DNA from: Anastatus disparis
Lineage: Eukaryota; Arthropoda; Insecta; Hymenoptera; Eupelmidae
Direction: 5' to 3'
DNA: 64,000 nt
Assembly (NCBI GenBank): GCA_017163975.1
Contig: JAFFSR010000251.1
Location: 7,440,001 to 7,504,000 of the forward strand
A program made the translations under genes and the position numbers. This document shows positions 33,985 through 44,937 of the stretch, piece after piece (positions within the stretch are counted from its first letter, which is position 1; each line of letters starts with the position of its first letter). Below the pieces are notes generated by a model. It made no database searches, was not told the DNA's origin, and saw nothing but the letters and a program-made list of their open reading frames with translations.

Positions 33985-34437
33985 TCATATTTTATTAATA
34001 ATGTTAGCTAATCTTAATAAATAATTAGAATAAATTTCATGACTTTGATTAAAGTAATATTCTGCTATTGGTTCGCTTATATTTATTTTATATTTTATAA
34101 TTTCATTCGCATAATATTTATAATACTCTGGTACTTCATTCCAATTTTTAAATTCAAATTGTTCATTATTTTCCTCTATATACGAATTAATAATATTATT
34201 TAATTTAGAAATTATTGTATTGCTTATTGAACTATTATTATCTAGACTTTCTAAATAATATTCATATTCTTCTTGGAAATTTAAATGTTCTTCAATTTGA
34301 TCATTTAAATTTTCCATCAATTGTTGATCATTGACATTGTTAATTTCAACATAATGACCTTCTATTGGATCCCATTCAATCATTTGTTGATCATTAACAT
34401 TGTCAATTTCAACATCATTAATTGAATTCGATTCCAT
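33985..34437 (-). CDS. Helitron accessory ORF, 150 aa, unknown function
   Basis: The frame is intact, lies about 150 bp downstream of the helicase pseudogene on the same strand, and is inside the Helitron. The N-terminal half is acidic and carries a near-duplicated motif (VEIDNVNDQQMIEWDP and VEINNVNDQQLMENLN). The C-terminal half is rich in Tyr, Asn and Ile (EVPEYYKYYANEIIKYKINI). No known domain is recognised. It is unbroken while the helicase has at least three frameshifts, although very AT-rich frames of this length can persist by chance. It may be a captured host gene fragment, an element accessory protein or a fortuitous frame. Confidence 0.5.
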   Translation of the reverse strand: MESNSINDVEIDNVNDQQMIEWDPIEGHYVEINNVNDQQLMENLNDQIEEHLNFQEEYEYYLESLDNNSSISNTIISKLNNIINSYIEENNEQFEFKNWNEVPEYYKYYANEIIKYKINISEPIAEYYFNQSHEIYSNYLLRLANIINKI

Positions 34438-34585
34438 TATGTTTTTTTATTTATATATTATTAAAAATTTTTAATGTTTATAATTATTATAAATATAACC
34501 TGAAAAAAAATAAAGTTTAATTAATAAAATAATTTATAAAAAATTTATTTAAATAACATTAAATTTTTGTTAAATTATAATAAAA

Positions 34586-37460
34586 TTATTTTTCTAATAT
34601 TTCTTTCCAAACTATGTTAGGTATAATATCTTTGTTTTCCGATTCATTTTGAATATATATTTTATTTACATTTTTACAACGTGAAAGAGCAACATATAAT
34701 TGCCCGTGAGAAAATAAAGGTTTTTTGATGAATATTCCTATATTTTCGAAACTTTGGCCTTGAGATTTATTAATTGTTATAGCAAAAGCTAATATAACAG
34801 GAAATTGTTTTCTATATAAAATAAATGGTAAAGATGATGATTCATTAGTGTTTAATGTAATACGTGGTATAAAAACTTTATTTCCTTTATTTTCTCCAGT
34901 AATTATTTGTGCTTCTATGTTATATTTGAATAATTTAGTTATTTTTAATCGCGTTCCATTACATAATCCATTTTTATACTTAAATTTCGAATTAACATAA
35001 TTATGGTATTTACTTTTAATTTCAGTTCGTGTGGAGGTAATCCTTCTCTTATGTTATTTAACATTTCTATTGGATAATTCAAATGAATATTATCATCCGT
35101 TTGATCTACACCTTTGTATGTTGCATAGTCAATGCTATAATAAGTTTTTGTTTCATTCTTAATTAATTTTAAAATTCTGTTATTTAAAATATTTACATCT
35201 TCATTATGTGTACTCAAAATGACATTTTTTGAAAAACAATAATTTTCGTTAATGTTTTTATAAATTTTGGCACAGACGTCATTAGTTTTCCATTCTTCTG
35301 GAATAATAAATGGATTAATGTTTCCTTCTCCTATATTTAATAAAAATGAAGAGAAACTGTCATTATTAGATCTTATGTTTTTTTTTAATTTAAAAATATG
35401 AAATAAGGGCCAAAGATTTGAATATTTTATAGTCTCTTCAATTATAGTATTTCTTCTTCCATATTTTAATACTGGTAGAATTTGTCGAAAATCTCCACCT
35501 AAAATAATTATTTTTCCACCAAAACTTTTATCATTATGACAAACATCTTTTAAAGTTTTGTCTACGATTTCTAAAGCTTTTTTAGGAATCATAGATGCTT
35601 CATCCCATATAATTATATCTGTTTCTCTTAATTTTTTTTATCTGAATTAAATTTTAAAAATGCGCTTTCAATGTTATTTAAATCCAATGGTAATCTAAAA
35701 GTTCTGTGACTTCTTAAACCTTTAGGTAATAAAATTGAAGCTATTCCGGTCCAAGCCATCGATAAAAATTTTTTTTTAATGCTTATATAATAATATATTA
35801 ATGTTTTGTATAAGAAAGTTTTTCCGGAACCTCCTGGTCCATCTATGAAAAATATTTTTTGTTTATTATTTATTATTTTTTCAAAAATTTGTTTTTGATC
35901 ATTATTTAATTGTTTATACATTTTATCAAATTTTTTTTTACTAAAATTTATAATTTCATCATTAATTTCTTCATTTTCTTCAATGTATGTTTTATTTGGT
36001 TCTGGTAAACCAAAATTTTCACATGACATATCTTCTAAATTTAATATTTGATTAATATGTGATAAAGCTTTATTTTCTTTATTATCTTTAAAATCTTCTG
36101 TAAAAATTTTTTATATTTGTTCCAAATAATTTTACCTTGAATATTTTCACATAGTAAAAAACATGCAAAAAATTTACGTAGTTGTATTGGTAACATAACT
36201 TGACATGCTTCTTCAAAAATATAATAAATTTCATTTTCGTGCTCAATTAAATTCATTGCTAAAGCTGTTTCTTTATAAGTATTATAAGTAATATTTTCGT
36301 GAGTTCGTAAATCTGTATAAGATGTTGCACCTTTTATTCTATTTAATATTAATTTAAAAAAAAACGTTCACTATCTTTAGGAGATACTACATTTAATCTA
36401 CCAATAGCTATGTTTTTTCTATTTTTTGATCGTTTTATCCAAGATTTTGTGTTAGAATTGAAAATATAATATTGTGGTATGTTAACATATTTAATTTTTT
36501 TAGCAAAATCATCTTTTTTATTCAAAGTAAACCATGCGGTTAACGTTGTTTCGTATTTATTTAATGCTGAATCTTTATCATTTTCATTAAAAATTATTTT
36601 TTGTTGATTTTCTGTATGAATACTTAATCTTATTACAGAATGACTTCTGCCACATAATGGTAATTCTTGTAATCTCCATGCTGCTTCCATTGGACTTAAG
36701 TATCTACCATCTATATATTGTGTTATTTCATCATATACTTCTTCTTCATTTTCTTTTATTTTATTTTCTTTTATTTTGCAATATGCTTTATCGACTCCTT
36801 TATAAATATAGTCGTAAATATATTTAATACTTTGTATTGACATACAAAGTTCAGTATTAATATGAGCAGCATATTTTGCTAATAAAAAACTATTGTAAGG
36901 AATTACCATTGAATTATCAACTTTTATAATTTTTTGTTATTTTTAAAATTGTAGATATAATTATCAGAAATATTATTTCGTCGTTTGTATTGTGGATATT
37001 TATTTTCTTCAATTTTAGTACATTCAGTAAATGGTTTTGGAAAATTTTTTTTACATATATTTTTATTTTTATCATAACATGGAGATTTGCTAGTATGTGG
37101 TCCGTGTAACATATGTTTAATTACTAATTTTTGTAAATATATATTTTCCGATGATGGTATTTCAGCTGAAATATACTTATCAATAGATTCTACAGTAAAT
37201 ATTTTATGATTATGGTGTAATGTGATAATGATATGTGCATGAGGTAATCCCTTTTTTGAAATTCTATGGAAAATACATAAGCTATTACAGGACCAAAAAT
37301 TTCATTTTTATTATATCATTTAATAGCATTTTAAATTTTGCATAAAATAATCTTACTGTAATATTTGGTATATCATTAGGAGTTGTTCCTTCAGGAAAAT
37401 TTTTTAAAATTTCTTTAAGTTCTTTCCATTTTGGGTTATTATAAATTGTAATTTTATGCA
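34586..37460 (-). pseudogene. Helitron Rep-helicase (HUH plus Pif1-like), broken
   Basis: This normally nicks and unwinds DNA for rolling-circle transposition. From the 5' side it shows NNPKWKELKEILKNFPEG, the HUH-type GLPHAHIII motif (about 37240), MLHGPH and KNFPKPF. Then come the conserved VIPYNSFLLAKYAAHINTEL block (36909 downward), GATSYTDLRT, and a Pif1-family helicase with Walker A GPGGSGKTF (about 35835), Walker B IIIWDEASM (about 35605), LGGDFRQILPV, and NGLCNGTRL to SQGQSF and HGQLYVALSRC at the end. At least three frameshifts lie in or beside A or T homopolymers (near 37240, 35630 and 34980), besides stops near 36950 and 36100. The Rep N-terminus upstream of about 37460, with its zinc-finger part, is absent. 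Confidence 0.85.
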
Positions 37461-37589
37461 ACTACTTTCGAGTTTTCAAAAAAAAAAAATTAAAATTTTT
37501 ATATTTTTATGTAATATTATACATAAATAAAATATAATAAAAAATATAAAACTATATTATGCAGTATTTGATGGTTCTAAAAAGTTGTG

Positions 37590-37770
37590 GGGGGGATTGG
37601 GGGGACTGTGGGGGGGTCTGTGGGGGTTAGTGGGGGGTCTGTGGGGGGGGGGGCACGGGGGGGCGTGGGGGGTAATGATCGATAACATAAAATAACGTAA
37701 ATTTACGTTATTTAATTAATAAAAATCATGTGGGGGGGCTGTGGGGGGATGTGGGGGGCAACGACTGAAT
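37590..37770 (+). repeat. G-run-rich Helitron 5' region with a 24-bp perfect palindrome
   Basis: The plus strand carries about 15-20 runs of five or more G separated by short spacers, with predicted G-quadruplex potential. In its middle, AAATAACGTAAA at 37690-37701 and its exact inverse form a loop-free 24-bp palindrome. Confidence 0.7.
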
Positions 37771-38203
37771 TTTGGTTCATATAACTATATAATATAGGTA
37801 GATATATATATATGCGTGTGTGTGTGTTTTGTTTATTTTATTTTCTTAATTTTTTGTTTGTTTTTTACTATATCTTTAAACTGGATTATCTCATAGACTA
37901 TACAGTGAAAAATAATTCGCAACCATGGAAATGGATACCTTGCAGTAAAAATAACATAAATATATGTTTAAAAATTTCAAAAAGCTCATTGCGGATTAAT
38001 TACAGATCAAAAACAAAAAAAAAATTTTTAATTTGATTTTTTAAGATCATTTTGAAGGTCAAATAACTTTTTTAATTCAATGGGACAATTTTTACTTAAC
38101 TGACAATTACTTCAGCTTCAAAATGCTGTTTGATTCATAACGCCATCTGTTTTTGTTTGTGAGATATTAGATTTTGACACAAAAAAAATCCATTTTCCAC
38201 ACT

Positions 38204-38410
38204 GTGCGCCACATGTTGTCGCATGACGCTTCGAGAAACAAAGCAAGTGATACTTACTGTATTGGGAAACACAAATTTTTAATTCTCAATTATTTTAATA
38301 TTTTTCTTTGATTTACTAAATATGATAGATACATCTGTTTATAAAATCTTTTTTTCTGTTATGTTTGTTTGTACTTGTAAATATGAATGTACAATCTTAT
38401 AACTGAAAAG
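38204..38410 (+). repeat. direct repeat, copy 1 (with 39168-39376)
   Basis: GCGCCACATGTTGTCGCATG and the following 190 bp recur almost unchanged at 39168-39376, 964 bp away. The copies differ at a few positions only. Neither codes. Confidence 0.8.
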
Positions 38411-38830
38411 TTTTAAAATTTTTTTATTTTTCTTACAATTTTACAAGTTTTATGTTTATTCTATTTTTTCACTGCATCACTTTTACTGTGATTATTTTTT
38501 TCACTATTAATTCTAAATTTTATTATTAATAAATCATTATGAACCATTATTTATTTAATGTATATTTTTAAAAATGTATTTAATACGAAAAAGATCATTA
38601 TGAACTTTGAATAAGCGAGGGACTCAACTATGCGGCGCCGATCGTCTAACGCGCCTGTTTATGTTCTCAAGTTTACACTACTATCCTTTCCCAACACATC
38701 AGCGCTCACTTCGTACTGAAGATTTTAGCTGTATCCCAACTTACCATAGCATATTGAGTATTTCCCCAGGGAAATACTACGTGTTAATATATCCCCGGGG
38801 ACATAAGCTGACAGCAAATATTAGTAATAT

Positions 38831-38994
38831 ACGCAACAAGTGACGTACGAAGGGATAATATTGGCAGGGGTAAATGTTTTTTGCGCGAGCAGTAGAAAGT
38901 CGAATGCGCGCTTGCGCGCCCGAGATTTTCTGCTGCTCAAGCAAAAAACATTTAACCCTGCAAATATTTTCCCGACGTACGTCACATGTTGCGT
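38831..38994. repeat. GC-rich hairpin module, copy B
   Basis: The nearly perfect palindrome has arms of about 80 bp. ACGCAACAAGTGACGTACGA at the left pairs with the inverse of ACGCAACATGTGACGTACGT at the right, and the centre is a GC-rich stem (GAGCAGTAGAAAGTCGAATG region). The right flank continues into sequence shared with 63.1-63.7 kb. The 127-codon minus frame across it is palindrome sequence. Confidence 0.8.
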
Positions 38995-39167
38995 AGACTG
39001 CTTTATGCTGTTGTAAGCAGTTAGAGGAACAATACAATTATAAATATATAATTGAATACATTTTTTACAATTTTTCAATGTATAGATCATGAATTTATGA
39101 AATGCGAAAGAAGCGATTTCGTAGAATTTAAGGAAGCGTGGAACAGACAGCCGCGTCTGCGCGCGCA

Positions 39168-39376
39168 AGCGCCACATGTTGTCGCATGACGCTTCGAGAA
39201 ACAAAGCAAGCGATACTTACTGTATTGAGAAACACAAATTTTTAATTCTCAATTATTTTAATATTTTTCTTTGATTTACTAAATATGATAGATACATCTG
39301 TTTATAAAATCTTTTCTTCTGTTATGTTTGTTTGTACTTGTAAATATGAATGTACAAACTTATAACTGAAAAGTTT
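39168..39376 (+). repeat. direct repeat, copy 2 (with 38204-38410)
   Basis: This is the second copy of the roughly 207-bp repeat. The stretch between the copies holds palindrome B, so the pair may be the duplicated flanks of a larger insertion. Confidence 0.75.
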
Positions 39377-39589
39377 TAAATGTATCACCTTTATATGTAT
39401 CACCTAGAAATTGAAATTATTCATTGTTCGCTACTTCAGAAATGGCTTTTTGAGGGCTTATTTTCTTCTATTTTACATAAACTTTGAAATAAATTTTATA
39501 TCATGTAAGTCAGAGCCATCAATAAGGAGTTATAACACTTTAAAATATATATTTTCATGTATGATTTATTTTTTACATTGAAAAATGAG

Positions 39590-41040
39590 AGTTAGTAAAA
39601 GCGTTAAATCAGAAATCAAAAGAAGTAATCAAAAAGCTACTCTAAGAAAATTATTTTTTTAAAACTTGTTTTATAAAGACAGTAGCAAATAACTTGTATA
39701 CAAATTTTAGAGCAAATCTATCGAGTACTTTACGTAAAATAGAAAAAAACTAAAAAATAAAAATTTTTCAAATTTTCTAAAATCAAAACTACGTTAAGAA
39801 AATCGGTTTTTAAAAGTTATCTTTCTTTTTGCAGTTGCAAATAATTCCCATGCAATTCTCAAAGCAAATTCATCAAGTAATTCACGTAAAATACAAAACA
39901 AATGAAAAATCGAAAATTTTTTTAAAATTCTTAAAATGGCTCTATAAAGAAAACTACACTATGAATACCAATTTTTAATAGCTTCCCCTTTACTTATACA
40001 AAACCATAGATAGTATGCAAAATTTGAAGCAAATCCATCGAGTAATTTTCGAGATTTCGTTGGCTAAATAAATACCATTTTTTTTCAAAATTTCTTTTTT
40101 AAAATTTTTAAAATGCTCTAAAATTAAAACTACGTTATGAAAATCAATTTTTGAAAATTTCCCTTCTTTTGGTAGTCGCAAATAATTTCCCTGCAAATTT
40201 TAGAACCAATCTATCAAGTATTTTACGTAAAATAAAAAAAAATAAGAAGAAAATCCAAATTTTTTTTAAAATCTTTAAAATTTTCTAAAATTGTAACCAC
40301 GCTAAGAAAATTAGTTTTCGAAAGCTTTTTTTCTTCAGACAATAGAGAATTGATTGTATAAAAATTTTGGAAAAAATTTATAGTATGGTTTACGTAAAAT
40401 AGAAGATAAATGAAAAAAAAAAAATTTTTTTAAATGCTCTAAAATTGAAAGTGCGCTAAGAAAATCAGTTTTCAAAAGTTTTTCTTCTTTTGGCAGTCAA
40501 AAATAAGTTTCATACAAATTTTCAAGCAAATTCTTCGAATGGTTACGTAAAATACAAAAAAAATGAAAAATCGAAATTTTTTTAAAATCACTAAAATGGC
40601 TATAAAATTAAAACTACGCTAAGAAAACCAATTCTCAATAGCTTCCGCACCAGTTGATCGAAAAATTGAATTGTATGGAAAATTTGAAGTAAATCCATCG
40701 AGTAGTTTTTAAGATTTTATTAGCTTAATAAATATAAACATTTTCTTCAAAAATTTCAAAATGCTCTAAAATTAAAACTAAACTAAGAAAATCAGTTTTT
40801 AGAAAGTTATTTTATTTAGGCAATCGCAAATAATTTCCATGCAAATTTTGAAGCAAATTCATCGAGTAGTAAACAAAAAAACCAAACAAATGAAAAATCG
40901 AATTCTTTTTTTTTATAAACGACTCTAAATTAAAACTACGCTAGAAGAATTAATTATCGATAGCTTCCCAGCAAGTTAGACAAAAAAATAAATTTCATGC
41001 AAAATTAGAAGCAAATTCATCGAGTAGTTTTCGAAATACA
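39590..41040 (+). repeat. diverged tandem satellite, about 163-bp unit, about nine copies
   Basis: The landmark AAAACTACGCTAAGAAAATC recurs near 39635, 39785, 39948, 40125, 40292, 40445, 40610, 40780 and 40935. Each copy also has TTTGAAGCAAATCCATCGAG or a variant. Two subtypes occur: one with AATAGCTTCC after the landmark (39948, 40610, 40935), the other with TTTCTTCTTTTGGCAG-like sequence. The array runs into a CA/CG microsatellite at 41060. Reading frames in it are not genes. Confidence 0.8.
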
Positions 41041-41059
41041 ATTTACTAATTGACATCAT

Positions 41060-41180
41060 ACAGACACACGCACGCCCGCGCGCGCGCGCACACACCCACC
41101 CACCCACACACACACACACGCACGCACGCACGCACACACACACACACACACACATACACACACACACAAACATACACGCA
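41060..41180. repeat. CACG/CACA microsatellite
   Basis: Alternating ACAC, ACGC and CCCACC tracts. The long minus-strand frames rich in Cys, Val and Met that cross it are simple-sequence artefacts. Confidence 0.9.
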
Positions 41181-41405
41181 CATACATACAGACATTTTCT
41201 GGAAACCACTTTTTTCGACTCCATGAGTTCAAATATGTAAAAATTAATGAAAAAATAGAAAAAAATTTTTTTATCGATACAATGCTTTCTCCATGAGAAA
41301 GCAAAAAAGGAGCGCATGCCTTTGTCCCGCTCATTCCTTAGCAGATGGGAAATGAATGGTTCGTCGTTAGTCGAGAATGAGCGAGGACTCACGGAAGGGA
41401 ACATC

Positions 41406-41412
41406 TAAAAAG

Positions 41413-41444
<32 letters not shown>

Positions 41445-42220
41445 CAAGATATAGGATCTGAACGTTGTACTATACCTTCCATTTGTATAGTCATCATCGC
41501 CCCCACTTTTTATTATATAGGTGCTTATTGCGCATGCGACAAACCCTTGAATAAGTTCTCATGTAGTGGTGCACCCTATCGCTACTTTAGGGTAGTTTCT
41601 CACCGCCTCCCACTACTAGAACTTGGTTGAGCCACCAAAAATAAGAGCCAAAGCAATGGAATGAGAGAGAAATAGAATAAAGAAGAGAGGGATAAGCATA
41701 AGAGAGAGAGAGAGAGTAGTGGTACGTGGTTTTGAGCGGATATACACCAGTCGAGGCGTCCTCGCGAAACGATCAGTACGAGTTGAGCATGCGGCCAGTT
41801 AAAATTGACCTGTTTTGGTACATAGTTAAAGTTGTGCCGCTTTTACTCAGCGAAACTGCTCTCAATATATTATACTTTGAAAGTATGCTCATCTTGTGAC
41901 AAACTGTCTCGTTTTAACATCACGAGCAAAAATCCTTCGCCAATTTGTTTTCAAAATAAGAGATTTTTAAAAATATTTAAAAGGCGAAGCCACTATTTTA
42001 ACGTTACGTAGATTATAAAATAAAGTACAACTTCTGTTACGTATACCCAATAAACATAGAAAAGTGTATACGGAAGCAAAAAATTAACAAAGTTTTCAAA
42101 AATAAAGTTTAAAAACAAGAAAAGAAGTGATGCGCACGTTTATAACATAAAAGTGAAAAAAAGTATAAAATGTTTAAAAAAAAAGAAAAACGTGCGTGTT
42201 TTAAAAACCAGTGCAAATTG
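41406..42220. other. mixed intergenic DNA with GA microsatellites and an initiator-like site
   Basis: GAAA/GAGA repeats lie at 41408-41450 and 41700-41720. Around 41745-41800 the sequence is GC-richer, with a TATA-like GGATATACAC and a TCAGT initiator-like motif about 35-40 bp later (CGATCAGTACGAG). A promoter is possible, but no downstream coding exon was found. Confidence 0.3.
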
Positions 42221-42800
42221 GAGCAAAGAGAGAGGCTGTATTCACAGTAGCATGGAAGTTCAGCAATTTAAAATTCCACCTGTGATAAATTAATAACGGT
42301 GAAATTTGCTCCAGTATGCTGAATCGTAGTTCATGTTTATTCTTGCATCAACCATACTATATAAAATAACAATTTGATATTTTTTTTATTTGTCAAGTAT
42401 TTTATAAATAATAGGAGTAAATACGTATAACAAGCCATATAGAGATACCGAGTAAACAGTTCATTATTGCATGGTAGCTTTTTTTGTGACCGTTTCATTA
42501 ATTATAAAAATACTTAACCAAAGATCGTTCTAGCAAATGTAATATGCATGCGAAAAGAGCTTGCATAAATTTTTCATACTTGTGAAAAATCCTGTGGTTT
42601 CAAATCCGATTGCTACAACTAAGCGTTTAAAAGATGTATCCTCGGTATTAGTTATTTTAGCACCTTGGGCGGGAGTTACTTGATTATGTCGAGGGATATT
42701 AGCAGGGAGAGGGGGATAGAAAAGTCGAGGTCGCATGAGCGGCCAAGAGACGTGCATATATGAGACAATATAACCTATCTATTTACACGTGTCTTCTTGA

Positions 42801-43011
42801 CTCGGTATTAGTAATATACGCAACAAGTGACGTACGAAGGGATAATATTGGCAGGGGTCAATGTTTTTAGCGCGAGCAGTAGAAAGTCGAGGGCGCGCTT
42901 GCGAGAACAGTAGTCAATCTCGGGCGCCCTCGACTGTCTACTGTTCTCGCAACAAACTCGCCCCGTATTCATCCTTCTTACTCCCAAATGACGTATATAA
43001 CTAATACCGAG
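42801..43011. repeat. GC-rich hairpin module, copy C (chimera of A and B)
   Basis: The outer ends CTCGGTATTAGT and ACTAATACCGAG pair. The left half matches the left arm of copy B (ATACGCAACAAGTGACGTAC), and the right half matches the inverse of the left half of copy A (GGATGAATAAGGCGAGTTTG). The core, GCGAGAACAGTAGTCAATCT against its partner CTACTGTTCTCGC, is a strong stem. Confidence 0.8.
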
Positions 43012-43042
43012 TTGTTTATACCGCGGTGAGTGTGCACACGTA

Positions 43043-43323
43043 CTCTCTAAATATAATCCAGTGAAATTTCACTAGATTCAAGTGAAAATGGCTTCACTGG
43101 GAACCAGTGAAATTTGACTGAATAAAATAGTGAAATATCCACTGAAATATCCAAATTTTACTGAAATTCATTGAAATTTCTTCTGGTTATCAAGTGAAAT
43201 TTCCTCGCTGATTTCAAATAGTGGATATTTCACTGAAATTTCATTGAAATTTTAGCTGAGCTTCAAGTGCAGCAATTTCCACAGATCAAATCAGTGGGAT
43301 TCCACTGAATTATATTTAGAGAG
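43043..43323. mobile_element. TA-flanked MITE built of CAGTGAAATTT repeats
   Basis: The ends CTCTCTAAATATAATCCAGT and its inverse are each flanked by TA. The interior repeats CAGTGAAATTTCA in both orientations about ten times. Confidence 0.7.
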
Positions 43324-43905
43324 TAAATAGCTTATGTGTGTATGCGTACTAACATTACTATACCGAGGTGTGTGTGCGCGTGTTAATGGCTCGGTTATTT
43401 ATACATATATGCATACCGAGGATACTACTATAAGCTTATACCTAGCTTTTGATACGCGTATACCAGGTTATATATAGTCGTATACCGAATCATGAATGCA
43501 CATGTAAAAAGTTTGATTATGTCGTATCATACTATGTATATAATCGTATACCGAGTCAAGAAGACACGTGTAAATAGATAGGTTATATCGTATCATACAT
43601 GCACGTCTAATGCGATTGACACTAGGGCTATTTCTGAGAACTTGAATGAAATATAAGTATATCGAGGATACATCTTTTAAATGCTTAGTTGTAGCAATTG
43701 GATTTGAAACCACGGGATTTTTCACGAGTGTGAATAATTTATACAAGCTCTTTTCGCATGCATATTACATTTCCTAGAACGATCTTTGGTTAATATTAAA
43801 TATTTTTATAATTAATGAAACGGTCACAAAAAAAGCTACCGTGCAATAATGAACTGTTTACTCGGTATCTCTATATGGCTTGTTAAACGTATTTACTCCT
43901 ATTAT

Positions 43906-44937
43906 ATCAAGGGGCGCGGCAGCGCCCCCGATGGCAAGTAGGCGAAGCAATCGGGCGCTCCAAGCCTTTATATACGTTAAGTTTTCGTGTTTAACCTCGT
44001 AATTGAAAAAAAAATTTTTATTTTAAAAGATTTTTTTATATTTTATTATTGCTGAATCTTTAAAAAACTATTTTATTTATGTTTTTAAAAGATTCAACAT
44101 AATTTGATGAATACTTTTTGTGTAACGTAAGTTTTTAAGTTCGTAGCAGACGGCATTACTATTTTACTTATAATTTTTCTCCAGTTTCTTCAACTCATAT
44201 ATATAGATATACTGCCGTGCTTTTCTCCAGTTCGTCAATTCTTTAACTTATGTATATGTATATAGGTATACTACCACACGTCTTTTTCTCCAGTTCGTCG
44301 ATTCTTCGACTTACAAATATATAATATGAAATAAAAATAGATAATAAAAATAGGTACTACATTTTAATAAAAAAAGAGTGCTGTTTATGATTTGAATAAT
44401 AAGGTTATATTTAATTTTTTTTCGAATTTCAAAAATACATTTCATTTGTTTTTAATTTGCATATAATGTACATTTTTAAAAGTATTTGAATTTTACATTC
44501 TTTTAACAATATTTTGTAAAAATTGTTTTGAATTTTAGTAAATACAAGTTTCAATTTTTGGAAGTTACAAATTTAAATTATTTCTTACGATTCAAATATT
44601 TTTCATAGTTTTTTTTTTATTTTGCTTAACTTTTGTAAATACAAATAAAATATTTAAAAATCGTCATTAGAACAATATAAAAGTTTTTGAACGTAAAATA
44701 AAAGAGATCATATTAAAGAAAAGAAATGACAGATTGTAATCACATAATGGCTCAATAAAATTGACATGTACTGCTAAAAAAATATAATATCATTGAATCA
44801 ATCATTTCTTTTCATTTTTATTAATAATTTGATATTCTTAAATATAAAAGTTTGTAAATGTTACATTATATTAAATTTTTGTATGGTTTTTATTTTCAAT
44901 TTATTGGGACTTGCAAGGGGAATATCTAGATATTAGA
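43906..44937. other. AT-rich insert part with strong GC stem at its left edge
   Basis: At 43912-43965 GGGGCGC and GCGCCCC form a 7-bp stem with a 4-nt loop, and a second stem pairs GCGCCCCCGAT with ATCGGGCGC. The rest is AT-rich and non-coding. It could be a non-autonomous Helitron-like element reading on the minus strand (TCTAATATC at about 44934), but the end motif is not CTRR. Confidence 0.35.

Larger units (their letters stand above)
32798..37802 (-). mobile_element. Helitron with both termini, degenerate Rep-helicase
   Basis: On the minus strand the element starts TCTACCTATATTATATAG at 37802 and ends CTAG at 32801-32798. It sits between an A and a T in AT repeats, as Helitrons do. A GC-rich palindrome (GGGGGGTACCCCCC) immediately precedes CTAG. 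Inside, in order, are a G/C-homopolymer-rich 5' region, a Rep-helicase pseudogene and a short extra frame. The N-terminal half of Rep is missing, so it cannot be autonomous. Confidence 0.85.
42409..43905. mobile_element. fold-back element with arms of about 380 bp, nested in the giant palindrome
   Basis: AATAGGAGTAAATACG at the left is mirrored at 43905. The arms run through GACGTGCATNTATGA and the ACACGTGTCTTCTTGACTCG tract at 42770-42805 and 43555. Between the arms lie hairpin module C and a CAGTGAAATTT-rich MITE. Frames of 75 and 92 codons in the two arms are mirror images of each other, not genes. Confidence 0.8.

Noticed and set aside
39590..41040. Possible CRISPR or gene array
   Set aside because: Whole units of about 163 bp are repeated and diverged throughout, so it is a satellite.
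40976..41404. Two long minus-strand ORFs rich in Cys and Val
   Set aside because: They translate a CA/CG microsatellite and its satellite flank, with no protein-like composition outside it.
42530..43746. Minus-strand ORFs of 75 and 92 aa with shared text
   Set aside because: They cover the left and right arms of the fold-back 42409-43905 and share arm sequence only.
43906..44937. Non-autonomous Helitron on the minus strand
   Set aside because: There is a TC start and a GC hairpin, but the 3' end reads CTTG instead of CTRR and the insertion is not between A and T. Kept only as a weak possibility.
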